64,000 nucleotides of DNA, from positions 62,001 to 126,000 of the forward strand of contig URUU01000001.1 of assembly GCA_900551235.1 (NCBI GenBank), written 5' to 3'. Origin of the DNA: an uncultured Lachnospiraceae bacterium (GTDB taxonomy: Bacteria; Bacillota; Clostridia; Lachnospirales; Lachnospiraceae). Numbering within the stretch: the stretch's first letter is position 1; each line of letters begins with the position of its first letter. Positions 25,500 to 33,836 of this stretch are shown in pieces. Both the position numbers and the translations under genes were made by a program. The notes under the pieces are model-generated. The model worked only from the letters and a program-made list of their open reading frames with translations, was not told the origin of the DNA and searched no databases.

Positions 25500-26795
25500 T
25501 CAAACCTCACTTCTTATTGTATCCAGAGCTTTCACAATCTCACCTAGAAATGAGAGGGATCCGAAAGCGAGGATCACATCGTCTTTTTCTGCCCTTTTCA
25601 GGCTCTTTCTTACCGCATTTTCTATCATTTTCTCAGATGTTACATCCGCTTTTTTCTTTTTCCATGTTTCTGCCAGTGCCTCAGCCGGCAGTGCACGTGG
25701 ATTCCCCGGTGTTTCTACCGTGATCACATCCGCATCAAATACAGACATCTGATCTATGATCGTTTCGTATTCTTTATCTTTAAAAACGCCCATAATGTAA
25801 TGAAGCTTTCTGCCCTTAAAATACTGACGCACCGAATCAGCCAGTACCTTTGCCCCATCGCGGTTATGTGCTCCGTCTATAATAAAATATGGATCTCTTT
25901 GAAGAACCGTAAATCTGCCTTTCCAGACCGTTTTTTGCAGGCCGCTCCGCAGGTTTTCTTCTGAAATGGCATAGCCAAGATCGATCAGGGCTTTTACTGC
26001 CTCCACTGCCAGAATGGCATTGGCGATCTGATAAGAACCTGCCAGATGGATCGTAAGGCGGTCATACCCGCCATAGGAAAAACGCTGCTCCTCACATCCG
26101 TATACGATGTCTGATGCATTTCCAATATCCGCAATATGCAGCTCTGCATGCTGACTGTGGCATACCTGACGGATCACTTCCATGGCTTCCGGCTGCTGTC
26201 TCATACTGACCACCGCAGTATCCGGTTTGATAATACCGGCTTTGCATGCAGCGATCTCCGACAGAGTATTTCCAAGAACCCCCATATGATCCATGCCGAT
26301 CGATGCCAGCACTTCCAGAACCGTCGTCTTTATGACATTTGTGGCATCGGAAGCTCCTCCCATGCCGACCTCCAGAACGACCAGGTCACACTTTTCCTCC
26401 CTGAAATAGAGAAAGCAAAGTGCCGTCTCGATCTCAAAAGCGGTCGGATGAGGCGCACCGTCTTGTACCATCTCATCGACACAGCTTTGTATCTGCATCG
26501 TCAGCCTTGCCAGAGCATCTTTTTTTATGTATATTTCATTTACCTGTATACGTTCCCGGTATGAAAACAGCGTCGGCGAAATATAACGTCCAACGCGATA
26601 ACCTGCTTCTTTCAGAACGGTAGAAAGATACGAAAGTACCGATCCTTTGCCATTGGTGCCTCCGATATGGATGAATTTGAGATCATCCTGCGGATTTCCA
26701 AGCCTTTTAAGCAGTTCTTTCATCGTATCCAGTCCGAGAACACTTCCGTATCTGGCTGCATCATCCAGATACGCTTTTGCTTCTTCGTAATTCAT
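25500..26795 (-). CDS. folC: Folylpolyglutamate synthase / dihydrofolate synthase
   Basis: This 431-residue Mur-ligase-like enzyme adds glutamate to dihydropteroate and folates. It has the P-loop IGGTNGKGSVLSYLS near 43-57, YISPTLFSYRERIQVN, EVGMGGASDATNV and the C-terminal DGAHNRDGAKVL. GGAG lies four bases before the ATG. It is the first gene of the folate-to-polyphosphate operon and has a strong promoter. The leader between that promoter and the ATG has a small hairpin (GATGCG...CGCATC) but no recognised folate riboswitch. Confidence 0.95.
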   Translation of the reverse strand: MNYEEAKAYLDDAARYGSVLGLDTMKELLKRLGNPQDDLKFIHIGGTNGKGSVLSYLSTVLKEAGYRVGRYISPTLFSYRERIQVNEIYIKKDALARLTMQIQSCVDEMVQDGAPHPTAFEIETALCFLYFREEKCDLVVLEVGMGGASDATNVIKTTVLEVLASIGMDHMGVLGNTLSEIAACKAGIIKPDTAVVSMRQQPEAMEVIRQVCHSQHAELHIADIGNASDIVYGCEEQRFSYGGYDRLTIHLAGSYQIANAILAVEAVKALIDLGYAISEENLRSGLQKTVWKGRFTVLQRDPYFIIDGAHNRDGAKVLADSVRQYFKGRKLHYIMGVFKDKEYETIIDQMSVFDADVITVETPGNPRALPAEALAETWKKKKADVTSEKMIENAVRKSLKRAEKDDVILAFGSLSFLGEIVKALDTIRSEV

Positions 26796-26864
26796 AGAAC
26801 TCCATTCTTGTTCAAATTATCATGATGCGCTATTGTTCTTCTTTTTTCGCATCTATCACGTTGA

Positions 26865-26893
26865 ATTATAGTATACCCAAAATGATTTTGCAA
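26865..26893 (-). promoter_or_regulatory. folC operon promoter
   Basis: TTGCAA (26888-26893) and TATAAT (26865-26870) on the minus strand are spaced by 17 bases, about 70 bases before the folC ATG. It is the only strong promoter I see for the nine-gene operon down to ppk1. On the plus strand of this 153-base gap a TATAAT at 26915-26920 may serve the membrane protein gene, but its -35 is unclear. Confidence 0.75.
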
Positions 26894-26948
26894 GAACATT
26901 ATAGGATATGACTGTATAATCTTTCTATATTGTGGACATTCTTTTCCT

Positions 26949-27347
26949 ATGAAAAAAAAATTTATTCAATATGGAGTCTGCGGGTGGTGTCTGGAACTTT
27001 TATGGACAGGTTTTCTTTCTTTTCGCCGCCGGGATAAAACACTGACCGGTCATTCGTCTTTATGGATGTTTCCCATTTACGGCATGGCGGCTTTTATCGG
27101 TCCGGTTGCAGCATTGCTTCGGAAGTGTTCGCTGTTTTTCCGCGGCTGTTTTTATATGATTCTTATTTTTTCAGTAGAATATATCAGCGGCAGCATTTTG
27201 AAAAAGCACCATTGCTGTCCCTGGGATTATTCACATACCCCTTATCACATTAACGGAGTTATACGTCTTGACTATGCACCACTGTGGTTTGCCTGTGGTC
27301 TGTTCTTTGAATTTCTGGCGAAAAAAAATGGCTCAACTTCATCTTGA
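26949..27347 (+). CDS. Small membrane protein, CmpB-like (PF06541 type)
   Basis: This 132-residue protein has about four hydrophobic segments (near 8-22, 40-60, 66-86 and 112-125). WMFPIYGMAAFIGP, HCCPWDYSHTPYHING and IRLDYAPLW resemble the putative ABC-transporter permease family CmpB (PF06541), whose members share GxWxPIYG and CWDYS-INGxIxL motifs. The transport function is a family label rather than demonstrated. It reads into pyrB: the pyrB promoter's -35 overlaps its stop codon. The N-terminus is basic (MKKK). Confidence 0.65.
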   Translation: MKKKFIQYGVCGWCLELLWTGFLSFRRRDKTLTGHSSLWMFPIYGMAAFIGPVAALLRKCSLFFRGCFYMILIFSVEYISGSILKKHHCCPWDYSHTPYHINGVIRLDYAPLWFACGLFFEFLAKKNGSTSS

Positions 27348-27372
27348 AATCCATTCCCAAATGGTATATGAT
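27344..27372 (+). promoter_or_regulatory. pyrB promoter overlapping the upstream stop codon
   Basis: TTGAAA (27344-27349) and TATGAT (27367-27372) are spaced by 17 bases. The spacer contains CCATT-CCCA-AATGG, a 5-bp inverted repeat that could be an operator. Only about 25 bases of leader remain before pyrB, too short for a PyrR attenuator. Confidence 0.65.
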
Positions 27373-27403
27373 AGAGAAAATCTAAAGTTAAAAGGAGGAA
27401 ATT

Positions 27404-28324
27404 ATGAGACATATAATGAGCCCGCTGGATTTCAGTGTGGAAGAACTGGATCAGCTCCTGAACCTGGCAAATGATATTGAAGCAAATCCGAAAAAATATG
27501 CCCACGCATGTGATGGCAGAAAATTAGCGACTCTTTTTTATGAACCAAGCACACGTACCCGTCTCAGCTTTGAAGCTGCTATGATGAATTTAGGTGGTAA
27601 TGTACTTGGTTTTTCTTCGGCCGATTCCAGCTCTGCCGCAAAAGGTGAGACCGTTGCCGATACCATCCGCATGGTAGCATGTTATGCCGATATCTGTGCG
27701 ATGCGTCATCCTAAAGAAGGTGCACCGCTCGTAGCATCCTTACATTCTCCGATTCCGGTGATCAATGCCGGAGATGGCGGGCACCAGCATCCGACCCAGA
27801 CGCTTACGGATCTTCTGACTATCCGCTCCCTGAAAGGAAGACTGGACGATTTGACGATCGGTCTTTGCGGTGACTTAAAGTTCGGTCGTACAGTTCATTC
27901 CCTGATCAGCGCACTGGTCCGCTATACCGGAATCCGTTTTGTCCTGATTTCTCCGGAAGAACTGCGTATTCCAAGTTATATCCGTGACGATGTCCTGCGC
28001 GAAAATAACATAGCTTTTGAAGAAGTAGAACGTCTGGAGGATGCTCTGCCAAAACTGGACGTACTCTATATGACCCGTGTGCAAAAAGAACGTTTCTTTA
28101 ATGAAGAAGATTATGTCCGCATGAAAGATTTCTATATTCTGGATAAGAAAAAAATGGAACTTGCACCGCAGGATATGATCGTTATGCATCCACTCCCGCG
28201 TGTCAATGAAATCGCAGTTGAGGTTGATGACGATCCGAGAGCTGCTTACTTCAAACAGGCTCAGTATGCTGTTTATGCCCGTATGGCTCTGATTCTTACA
28301 CTTCTGGAGGTGAAAGTATGTTAA
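27404..28324 (+). CDS. pyrB: Aspartate carbamoyltransferase catalytic subunit
   Basis: This 306-residue enzyme joins carbamoyl phosphate and aspartate, the first committed step of pyrimidine synthesis. The carbamoyl-phosphate site is in FYEPSTRTRLSFE near 46-58; HQHPTQTLTDLL and MTRVQKERF are also conserved, and MHPLPRVNEIAVEVD lies near the C-terminus. AAAGGAGG precedes the ATG. The regulatory subunit gene overlaps its end by seven bases, so the two are made together in the ATCase holoenzyme. Confidence 0.97.
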   Translation: MRHIMSPLDFSVEELDQLLNLANDIEANPKKYAHACDGRKLATLFYEPSTRTRLSFEAAMMNLGGNVLGFSSADSSSAAKGETVADTIRMVACYADICAMRHPKEGAPLVASLHSPIPVINAGDGGHQHPTQTLTDLLTIRSLKGRLDDLTIGLCGDLKFGRTVHSLISALVRYTGIRFVLISPEELRIPSYIRDDVLRENNIAFEEVERLEDALPKLDVLYMTRVQKERFFNEEDYVRMKDFYILDKKKMELAPQDMIVMHPLPRVNEIAVEVDDDPRAAYFKQAQYAVYARMALILTLLEVKVC

Positions 28325-28761
28325 ATGTAGGTCAGTTAAATGAAGGTGTGGTTCTCGACCACATTGAAGCCGGAAAAAGCATGTCCATCTATCATCATCT
28401 GAAACTGGATCAGCTCGACTGCTGTGTCGCTATCATCAAAAATGCACGCAGCAATAAAATGGGCAAAAAAGACATTATCAAGGTTGAATGTCCTGTTGAT
28501 ATGCTGGATCTCGATATTCTTGGTTTTATTGATCATAATATTACCGTGAACATCATCCGGAACGGAAAAATTGTCGATAAGAAAAAACTCCATCTTCCAA
28601 AACAGATTGTAAATGTGATCAAATGTAAAAATCCTCGTTGTATCACATCGATCGAACATGGACTGGATCAGGTTTTTGTCCTTTCCAATGAAGAAAAAGA
28701 GATTTACCGATGCAGATACTGTGACGAAAAATATCACGATGCAAAACTCAAAAGTAAATAA
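28318..28761 (+). CDS. pyrI: Aspartate carbamoyltransferase regulatory subunit
   Basis: This 147-residue subunit binds nucleotide effectors and tethers catalytic trimers. The N-terminal allosteric domain has GVVLDHIEAGKS and LVCPV-like strands. The C-terminal zinc domain has the four Cys in KCKNPRCI and YRCRYCDEK. GGAGG lies seven bases before its ATG, inside pyrB. An enteric-style PyrBI pair occurs in many Clostridia. It ends at a strong terminator shared with rnpB. Confidence 0.95.
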   Translation: MLNVGQLNEGVVLDHIEAGKSMSIYHHLKLDQLDCCVAIIKNARSNKMGKKDIIKVECPVDMLDLDILGFIDHNITVNIIRNGKIVDKKKLHLPKQIVNVIKCKNPRCITSIEHGLDQVFVLSNEEKEIYRCRYCDEKYHDAKLKSK

Positions 28762-28765
28762 ATCG

Positions 28766-28806
28766 AAAAAGCAGGCACAGTAACGAATTACTGTGCCTGC
28801 TTTTTT
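28766..28806. terminator. Bidirectional terminator for pyrBI and rnpB
   Basis: GCAGGCACAGTAA and its near-perfect complement form a stem with T-runs on both strands. It ends the pyrBI transcript on plus and rnpB on minus, immediately beyond the RNA 3' end. Confidence 0.85.
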
Positions 28807-28808
28807 CT

Positions 28809-29151
28809 GCGAGCAGAACGATAAGCCGGGTTATGTCGTGAATGATCATCTATCTAGGCCATACGTTACCGTAAGGCTCAAGCAACCAACCTGAAACTGA
28901 CGGGCCGCCATATGTCTCTGCTCGGTCTTGCTTCGAATGGGGTTTACATATGCCCCTGCTGTTACCAGCAGGGCGGTAGTCTCTTACACTGCCCTTCCAC
29001 CCTTACCGGCCGCAGCCGGCGGTATATTTCTGTTGCACTGTCCCTGGAGTCGCCTCCGCCGGACGTTATCCGGCATCCTGCCCTGTGAAGCCCGGACTTT
29101 CCTCGTCTGGCACCTTTCGTTTTACCAGCCGCGATCATTTATCCTACTCGC
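28809..29151 (-). ncRNA. rnpB: RNase P RNA, class A
   Basis: This RNA of about 343 nt is the catalytic subunit of RNase P, which matures tRNA 5' ends. Read on the minus strand it shows the universally conserved GAGGAAAGTCCGGGC (CR-I), GACAGTGCAACAGAAA, GGTGGAAGGGCAGTGTAAGA, CATTCGAAGCAAGACC, GTTGCTTGAGCC and CGACATAACCCGGCTTATCG. The order and spacing follow the E. coli M1-type RNA (class A) rather than the Bacillus class B fold. P1 ends (GCGAG...CTCGC) were used to set the approximate termini. It has its own promoter and terminator. Confidence 0.95.
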
Positions 29152-29163
29152 AAATATAAGATT

Positions 29164-29192
29164 ATCTTAACATTTCTTTCATTGACTGTCAA
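29164..29192 (-). promoter_or_regulatory. rnpB promoter
   Basis: TTGACA (29187-29192) and TAAGAT (29164-29169) on the minus strand are spaced by 17 bases, with the RNA start just downstream. Its -35 overlaps that of the divergent promoter. Confidence 0.8.
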
Positions 29193-29210
29193 CGTTCGAT
29201 TTGGTATAAT
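29183..29210 (+). promoter_or_regulatory. Promoter of the LTA-synthase-like gene
   Basis: TTGACT (29183-29188) and TATAAT (29205-29210) on the plus strand are spaced by 16 bases. Its -35 and the rnpB -35 interlock in the palindrome TTGACTGTCAA (29183-29193 region). Confidence 0.75.
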
Positions 29211-29261
29211 GCAATGATGCCAGGTTCAAAAGCCTGAAAATTAAAAAGGGAGTGTATACCA

Positions 29262-31292
29262 ATGCCAAAACTAAATATAAAAAAACAAAAACCGCTTCAG
29301 CTTGCCGGCTGTCTGTTGTTTGTTCTGCTTTTTCTCTATGGCTGCTTCACATTGGATATTTTTCACGGTTTCAAAGATGGCAGCATTGTTTTTTATAGGA
29401 AAAACATCGTAATAATGTTCTGTTTTACACTGGCAGGTATTTTTATATGCCTGAGCGATTATTTAAAAGAAAATGTACATGCCGAAAAGATTTCGCATAT
29501 CGTTTTCTGGCTGACACCGCTTACAGCACTGCTGTTTCTGGAATATGCAAATCCTGCGGGACCAGGGCTGATCTTCCGCTCTTTCCGTATTGTTTACTTA
29601 CTGCGTTTTATTATCACTTTGCTTCTTTTGTATTTTGTGATGTTTTTTTTGCTTTCGCTGACAAACAGTACACGTTTTTCAGGATGTTTTCTCTGTATCT
29701 TCAGCATTGTATTTTCCATTGCAAATTACTTTACCACTACATTTCGCGGTATACCGATCCTGGCATCAGATCTGACCATCATGGGGACTGCCATGAACGT
29801 TGTCGGCAATTATCAGTATTCCCTTGATGCCGTACGACTGATCTCGCTGACCGGTCTTATTTTCTGGTGTGTGCTTCTTTTTCGCGTGGAGGCATTCCAC
29901 CTGCCAAAAGGAAAAAAACGTATCCAGTATCTTGTATCCAGTACAGCAATCTGTTTTGCTTCTTTCTGGGTGATGCTCTATACACCGGTTATGACCAATC
30001 CCATGCATGTTACTGTAAATACTTTCCGCCCGATCAAATCTTACCGTAAAAATGGCTGTATCCTTACTTTTATGCGCAGCCTTCAGCTTATGATGGTGGA
30101 TAAGCCAGATGGTTATTCTCCGTCGGCAGCCGAGAAAATTGCCGCACCTTATCGTGACAGTGCACAGGAAACAGCAGATACCAGGAAGCCGAATGTGATC
30201 GTAATCATGGATGAGGCCTTTGCAGATCTCCAGGCAATCGGCGATTTAAAGACAAACGAAGATGTGATTCCGTTTTATCACAACCTGAAGAAAAATGCCG
30301 TCAAAGGTTTTTCTTACGTCTCGGTCTTTGGCGGTCAGACAGCCAATACAGAATTTGAGTTTCTGACCGGTTTATCCAAAGCCTTTGTTCCGGCATCGGC
30401 TACTCCATACCAGTTGTATATTAAAACTCTGCTTCCGGGACTGACTACGCAGCTTGGAAAAGAAAATTACCAGGGCATGTACGCTTTTCATCCGTTCCGC
30501 CCAAATGGCTATAATCGCAATAATGTTTATCCAAACCTTGGATTTTCCGATTTTATCAGTCTGGATAACATGAATCCTTCAGATTCTGATCTGATCCGCA
30601 ATTTTGTTTCAGACCAGGCAGATTTCAATCTGATCATCGACCGTTATGAACAGGCAAAAAAAGAAAGTGATGCGCCATTTTATCTGTTCAATGTCACAAT
30701 GCAGAACCACAGTGGATACGACAAAGATTTCGATAATCTGGACATGCCGATCTCGATTGAAGGAAAATGTGATGATCCGGAAGCAAGACGTTATCTGAAT
30801 CTGATCCATCATTCAGACACGGCACTGAAGTCTCTGCTCGAATATTTTGAAAATCAGAAAGATCCGACCGTAATCGTATTCTTTGGTGATCATGAACCTG
30901 GACTTTCCAATGATTTCTACAGTAAATTGTTAGGAAAGGATGTAGAAAAGCTGACCGCTGAAGAAAATATGGAGCTGTACAAGACTCCGTTTCTGGTCTG
31001 GGCAAATTACGATATCAAAGAACAGGAAAATATAAACATCAGTATGAATTATCTTTCTACACTGATGCTGGAAAGTACCGGAATGAAATTATCTCCATTC
31101 AATCATTTTCTTTCGGATATGCATCAGGAAGTACCAATCCTGACAGCCAATGGTTATTATGGAAATGACGGCAAATATTATGCCCTGGATGATGAGAATT
31201 CCCCATACTACAGCTCTTTGAAAAACTACAGTATCCTGCAATATAATGATCTCTTCGATAAGAAAAAACGCATCGAAAATTTCTTTGACTGA
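29262..31292 (+). CDS. LTA-synthase-family sulfatase-like membrane protein
   Basis: This 676-residue protein has about five N-terminal transmembrane segments (residues 10-220) and an extracellular sulfatase-fold domain from about 300. NVIVIMDEAFADLQ begins the domain, the Thr of GGQTANTEFEF is the expected catalytic nucleophile, and FFGDHEPGL gives the metal-binding DH pair. Such enzymes transfer glycerol phosphate or other polyol phosphates to cell-wall polymers; the exact product cannot be told. GGGAG precedes the ATG. It has its own promoter and a bidirectional terminator. Confidence 0.88.
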   Translation: MPKLNIKKQKPLQLAGCLLFVLLFLYGCFTLDIFHGFKDGSIVFYRKNIVIMFCFTLAGIFICLSDYLKENVHAEKISHIVFWLTPLTALLFLEYANPAGPGLIFRSFRIVYLLRFIITLLLLYFVMFFLLSLTNSTRFSGCFLCIFSIVFSIANYFTTTFRGIPILASDLTIMGTAMNVVGNYQYSLDAVRLISLTGLIFWCVLLFRVEAFHLPKGKKRIQYLVSSTAICFASFWVMLYTPVMTNPMHVTVNTFRPIKSYRKNGCILTFMRSLQLMMVDKPDGYSPSAAEKIAAPYRDSAQETADTRKPNVIVIMDEAFADLQAIGDLKTNEDVIPFYHNLKKNAVKGFSYVSVFGGQTANTEFEFLTGLSKAFVPASATPYQLYIKTLLPGLTTQLGKENYQGMYAFHPFRPNGYNRNNVYPNLGFSDFISLDNMNPSDSDLIRNFVSDQADFNLIIDRYEQAKKESDAPFYLFNVTMQNHSGYDKDFDNLDMPISIEGKCDDPEARRYLNLIHHSDTALKSLLEYFENQKDPTVIVFFGDHEPGLSNDFYSKLLGKDVEKLTAEENMELYKTPFLVWANYDIKEQENINISMNYLSTLMLESTGMKLSPFNHFLSDMHQEVPILTANGYYGNDGKYYALDDENSPYYSSLKNYSILQYNDLFDKKKRIENFFD

Positions 31293-31307
31293 AATCTTTG
31301 CAGCATT

Positions 31308-31353
31308 AAAAATCCCCTTTGTACCCGGATTTATGGTACAGAGGGGATTTTTT
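31308..31353. terminator. Bidirectional terminator
   Basis: AAATCCCCTTTGTACC and GGTACAGAGGGGATTT form a long stem with A- and T-runs at its ends. It lies between the convergent LTA-synthase-like and nucleoside kinase genes. Confidence 0.85.
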
Positions 31354-31364
31354 AATGATACGTT

Positions 31365-33026
31365 TCAGATTTGGAAACAGCCGCCGCCGATAAATTCTCT
31401 TAAAATAGAATTCATGGGAACACTCTCACTTGGAATTCCTACAAAATAATCAAGAAACTTTAACAGACGTTTTGCTTCCCGGTACTCTTCTTCTTCACGC
31501 CCGATTCCAAATAAAAGCGGTTCGGCATACATTTTTAAAACAGCCAGTTCATAGATCAGCGCCGAATTGAACATCACATCGGCTTCTTCCTGATAAGGAA
31601 AAATATAGGATTCCTCACCTCTTCTTACCGATGGCCACATGCTGATCGTTGCTTTTGCAGAGGTTCCTCTTGTTCTTGCATCCCGGACAATCCTGCGCAG
31701 AAGCCTGCCGTCTGTTGTCGGAACACGGTTGTGCTCATCTATGTTAAGCTGCGTCAGTGCACTGACATAAATTTTAAATTTATTTTCTTTTGGAAGTGCA
31801 AAGGAAAGCCCGTCATTCAGACAGTGAATTCCTTCGATTACCAAAATGTCTTCTGCACCAAGCTTTGTTTCCTTCTCCGCATAGATTCGTTTTCCGCTTA
31901 CAAAATCAAAGACCGGAAGGCGCACGCTGGTGCCTGAAAGGAGCTGGTTCATGTCATCGTTAAACTGCTGTAGATCAATGGCACCCAGACATTCATAATT
32001 TGGTTTTCCATCTTCATCAACTGGTGTATTTTCACGGTTTACAAAATAATTGTCTACCGGAACGGGATGCGGTTTGAGTCCATGTGCTGCCAGTTGGATG
32101 GAAAGTCTGTGGGAAAAGGTTGTTTTTCCGGAGGAGGACGGACCTGCGATCATGACAATTTTTTTGTTCGGATTGGATGCGATCTTTTCTGCAATCTCTG
32201 CAATCTTCTTTTCCTGCAGTGCTTCCTGTATCAGAATCAGGTCATGAATACCGTGGCGTACAATATAATCATTTAATGCCCCGACCGTTGGAATTTCCAG
32301 CATTTCACCCCAGCGCAGAGATTCTTTTCTTACCTGAAAGATTTTATGCTCCGGTTCAAATGCAGGCACGATATCCGGTTCCTTTTTCTGCGGCATTTGC
32401 AATACAAAGCCTTCATCATATGGATACAGTTTAAATGCACCAAGATACGAAGTATCCGGAACCATATAGCCATAATAATAGTCTTCAAACCCACCCATAT
32501 CATAGATATTGACTTTGGAAGCACGGCGGTAATGAAACAGCTTTTCTTTGTCTTTCATTCCATATTGCCCAAACAGGACAATAGCCTCGTCAGTACCGAT
32601 CGTCTTTTTGTTGATCGGTATTTTCTGATCAATCATATTATGCATACGTGTGGAAACTTTATCAAGAAAAGACTGATCGATCTGCACATTTCCGTCAACG
32701 GTGCAGTAATACCCGCTGCTGACAGAAAAATGAATCCCCACACGCCGGATCTGGTCATGCCCTGCTTCATGATACAGTGCTTTTAAAAGCAGCAAAGTCA
32801 TACTGCGGCGATATGCTGCCATCCCTTCCTGGTCGTTTGTAGTAATAAAAGAAATTTTGCAGTCGCACTCCGGCTTCCAGAACAGTTCCTTTAATCTTCC
32901 GTCCACCTGTGCCAGGACAATCTTTCTGTCTGTCTGATATTGCTGTGCAATATCCAGTAAAGCCGTTCCTTTCGGACAGGTCTTTTTTTCTCCTTTTATC
33001 TCGACTGTGATCTGTTTCTCCTCCAT
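31365..33026 (-). CDS. TGS-domain uridine/nucleoside kinase
   Basis: This 553-residue protein combines an N-terminal TGS domain (1-60), a ThrRS second-domain-like region (about 65-240; VGIHFSVSSGYYC) and a C-terminal P-loop kinase of the uridine kinase/phosphoribulokinase family. Walker A is AGPSSSGKTTFSHRLS near 280, with VPVDNYFVNRENTP and EGIHCLNDGLS further on. Family members phosphorylate nucleosides. I start at 33026 (MEEKQ) because GGAGG lies seven bases upstream; a frame from 33041 has no signal. It is the last gene of the long comEA-to-kinase run. Confidence 0.85.
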   Translation of the reverse strand: MEEKQITVEIKGEKKTCPKGTALLDIAQQYQTDRKIVLAQVDGRLKELFWKPECDCKISFITTNDQEGMAAYRRSMTLLLLKALYHEAGHDQIRRVGIHFSVSSGYYCTVDGNVQIDQSFLDKVSTRMHNMIDQKIPINKKTIGTDEAIVLFGQYGMKDKEKLFHYRRASKVNIYDMGGFEDYYYGYMVPDTSYLGAFKLYPYDEGFVLQMPQKKEPDIVPAFEPEHKIFQVRKESLRWGEMLEIPTVGALNDYIVRHGIHDLILIQEALQEKKIAEIAEKIASNPNKKIVMIAGPSSSGKTTFSHRLSIQLAAHGLKPHPVPVDNYFVNRENTPVDEDGKPNYECLGAIDLQQFNDDMNQLLSGTSVRLPVFDFVSGKRIYAEKETKLGAEDILVIEGIHCLNDGLSFALPKENKFKIYVSALTQLNIDEHNRVPTTDGRLLRRIVRDARTRGTSAKATISMWPSVRRGEESYIFPYQEEADVMFNSALIYELAVLKMYAEPLLFGIGREEEEYREAKRLLKFLDYFVGIPSESVPMNSILREFIGGGCFQI

Positions 33027-33049
33027 ATAAAAAACCTCCATATTTTCTT

Positions 33050-33835
33050 TTACACAAATATAAATGGATGTTGAATTGGTTCGGAAATAACGTGGATCTG
33101 TGGGAAACGTCTCTTTAACTCTTCTGCCATCTGGGCAATAAAAATATGTTCGATACCATAATGCCCGGCATCGATCACAGGCAATCCCTGATCAAGGGCA
33201 TCTATTCCATCGTGATGGCCAAAATCACCGCTTATATAGACATCTGCCTGTTTTTCCAATACATCCTGCACCATACTCTTTCCAGATCCAGGCAGGATGG
33301 CTGCTCTTTGTACTATTTTTTCTCCATCTCCAAAAACCTTTACTTCCGGTATCTTAAAAACTTCTTTTACATATCTGGCACATTCCGCAAGAGACATCGG
33401 CTTTTCCAGCATACCAACCCTGCCAAATCCTCCATCCTCTCCATTCGGCAGAACGCATGTTTTCGTCAGGATCTCGGTATCCTGAAGCCTTAGCATCTGT
33501 GCTGCAAGTGAAGCCATTTGTACAATGTCATAATTGGTATGCATCGCATAACAGGTCATATCATGACTCAGAAGCTCTATGATGCGTCTGCCATAAAAAT
33601 CTCCTGTATTGATTTTTTTCAATCCATGCATAAGCATGGGGTGATGCGTCAAAAGCAGGTCTGCTTTTGCCTCGATCGCATGATGTATTACCTGTTCCGT
33701 AGCATCCAGCGCAATATAAATACTTGTAATTTCTTTTTCGTACCTTCCAGCCTGAAGTCCTGGATTATCCCAGGATTCCGCGACAGACACTGGATAGGTT
33801 TTTTCTAGTTCACGTATCACATCCTTGCATTTCAT
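33050..33835 (-). CDS. Nif3-like dinuclear metal centre protein
   Basis: This 261-residue protein belongs to the Nif3/YqfO family, hexameric proteins with a two-metal site. DLLLTHHPMLMHG holds two His ligands, CYAMHTNYDI another, and VYISGDFGHHDG and IDAGHYGIE(H) the C-terminal ones. It is the short form, without the PII-like insert of YqfO. In Bacillus the equivalent gene follows trmK and sigA, as here. The biochemical role is not settled. AGGAG precedes the ATG, one base after the trmK stop. Confidence 0.9.
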   Translation of the reverse strand: MKCKDVIRELEKTYPVSVAESWDNPGLQAGRYEKEITSIYIALDATEQVIHHAIEAKADLLLTHHPMLMHGLKKINTGDFYGRRIIELLSHDMTCYAMHTNYDIVQMASLAAQMLRLQDTEILTKTCVLPNGEDGGFGRVGMLEKPMSLAECARYVKEVFKIPEVKVFGDGEKIVQRAAILPGSGKSMVQDVLEKQADVYISGDFGHHDGIDALDQGLPVIDAGHYGIEHIFIAQMAEELKRRFPQIHVISEPIQHPFIFV

Positions 33836-33836
33836 T

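Noticed and set aside
26796..26864. Folate (THF) riboswitch in the folC leader
   Set aside because: Only a small GATGCG...CGCATC hairpin is present, and the leader is too short and lacks the conserved core.
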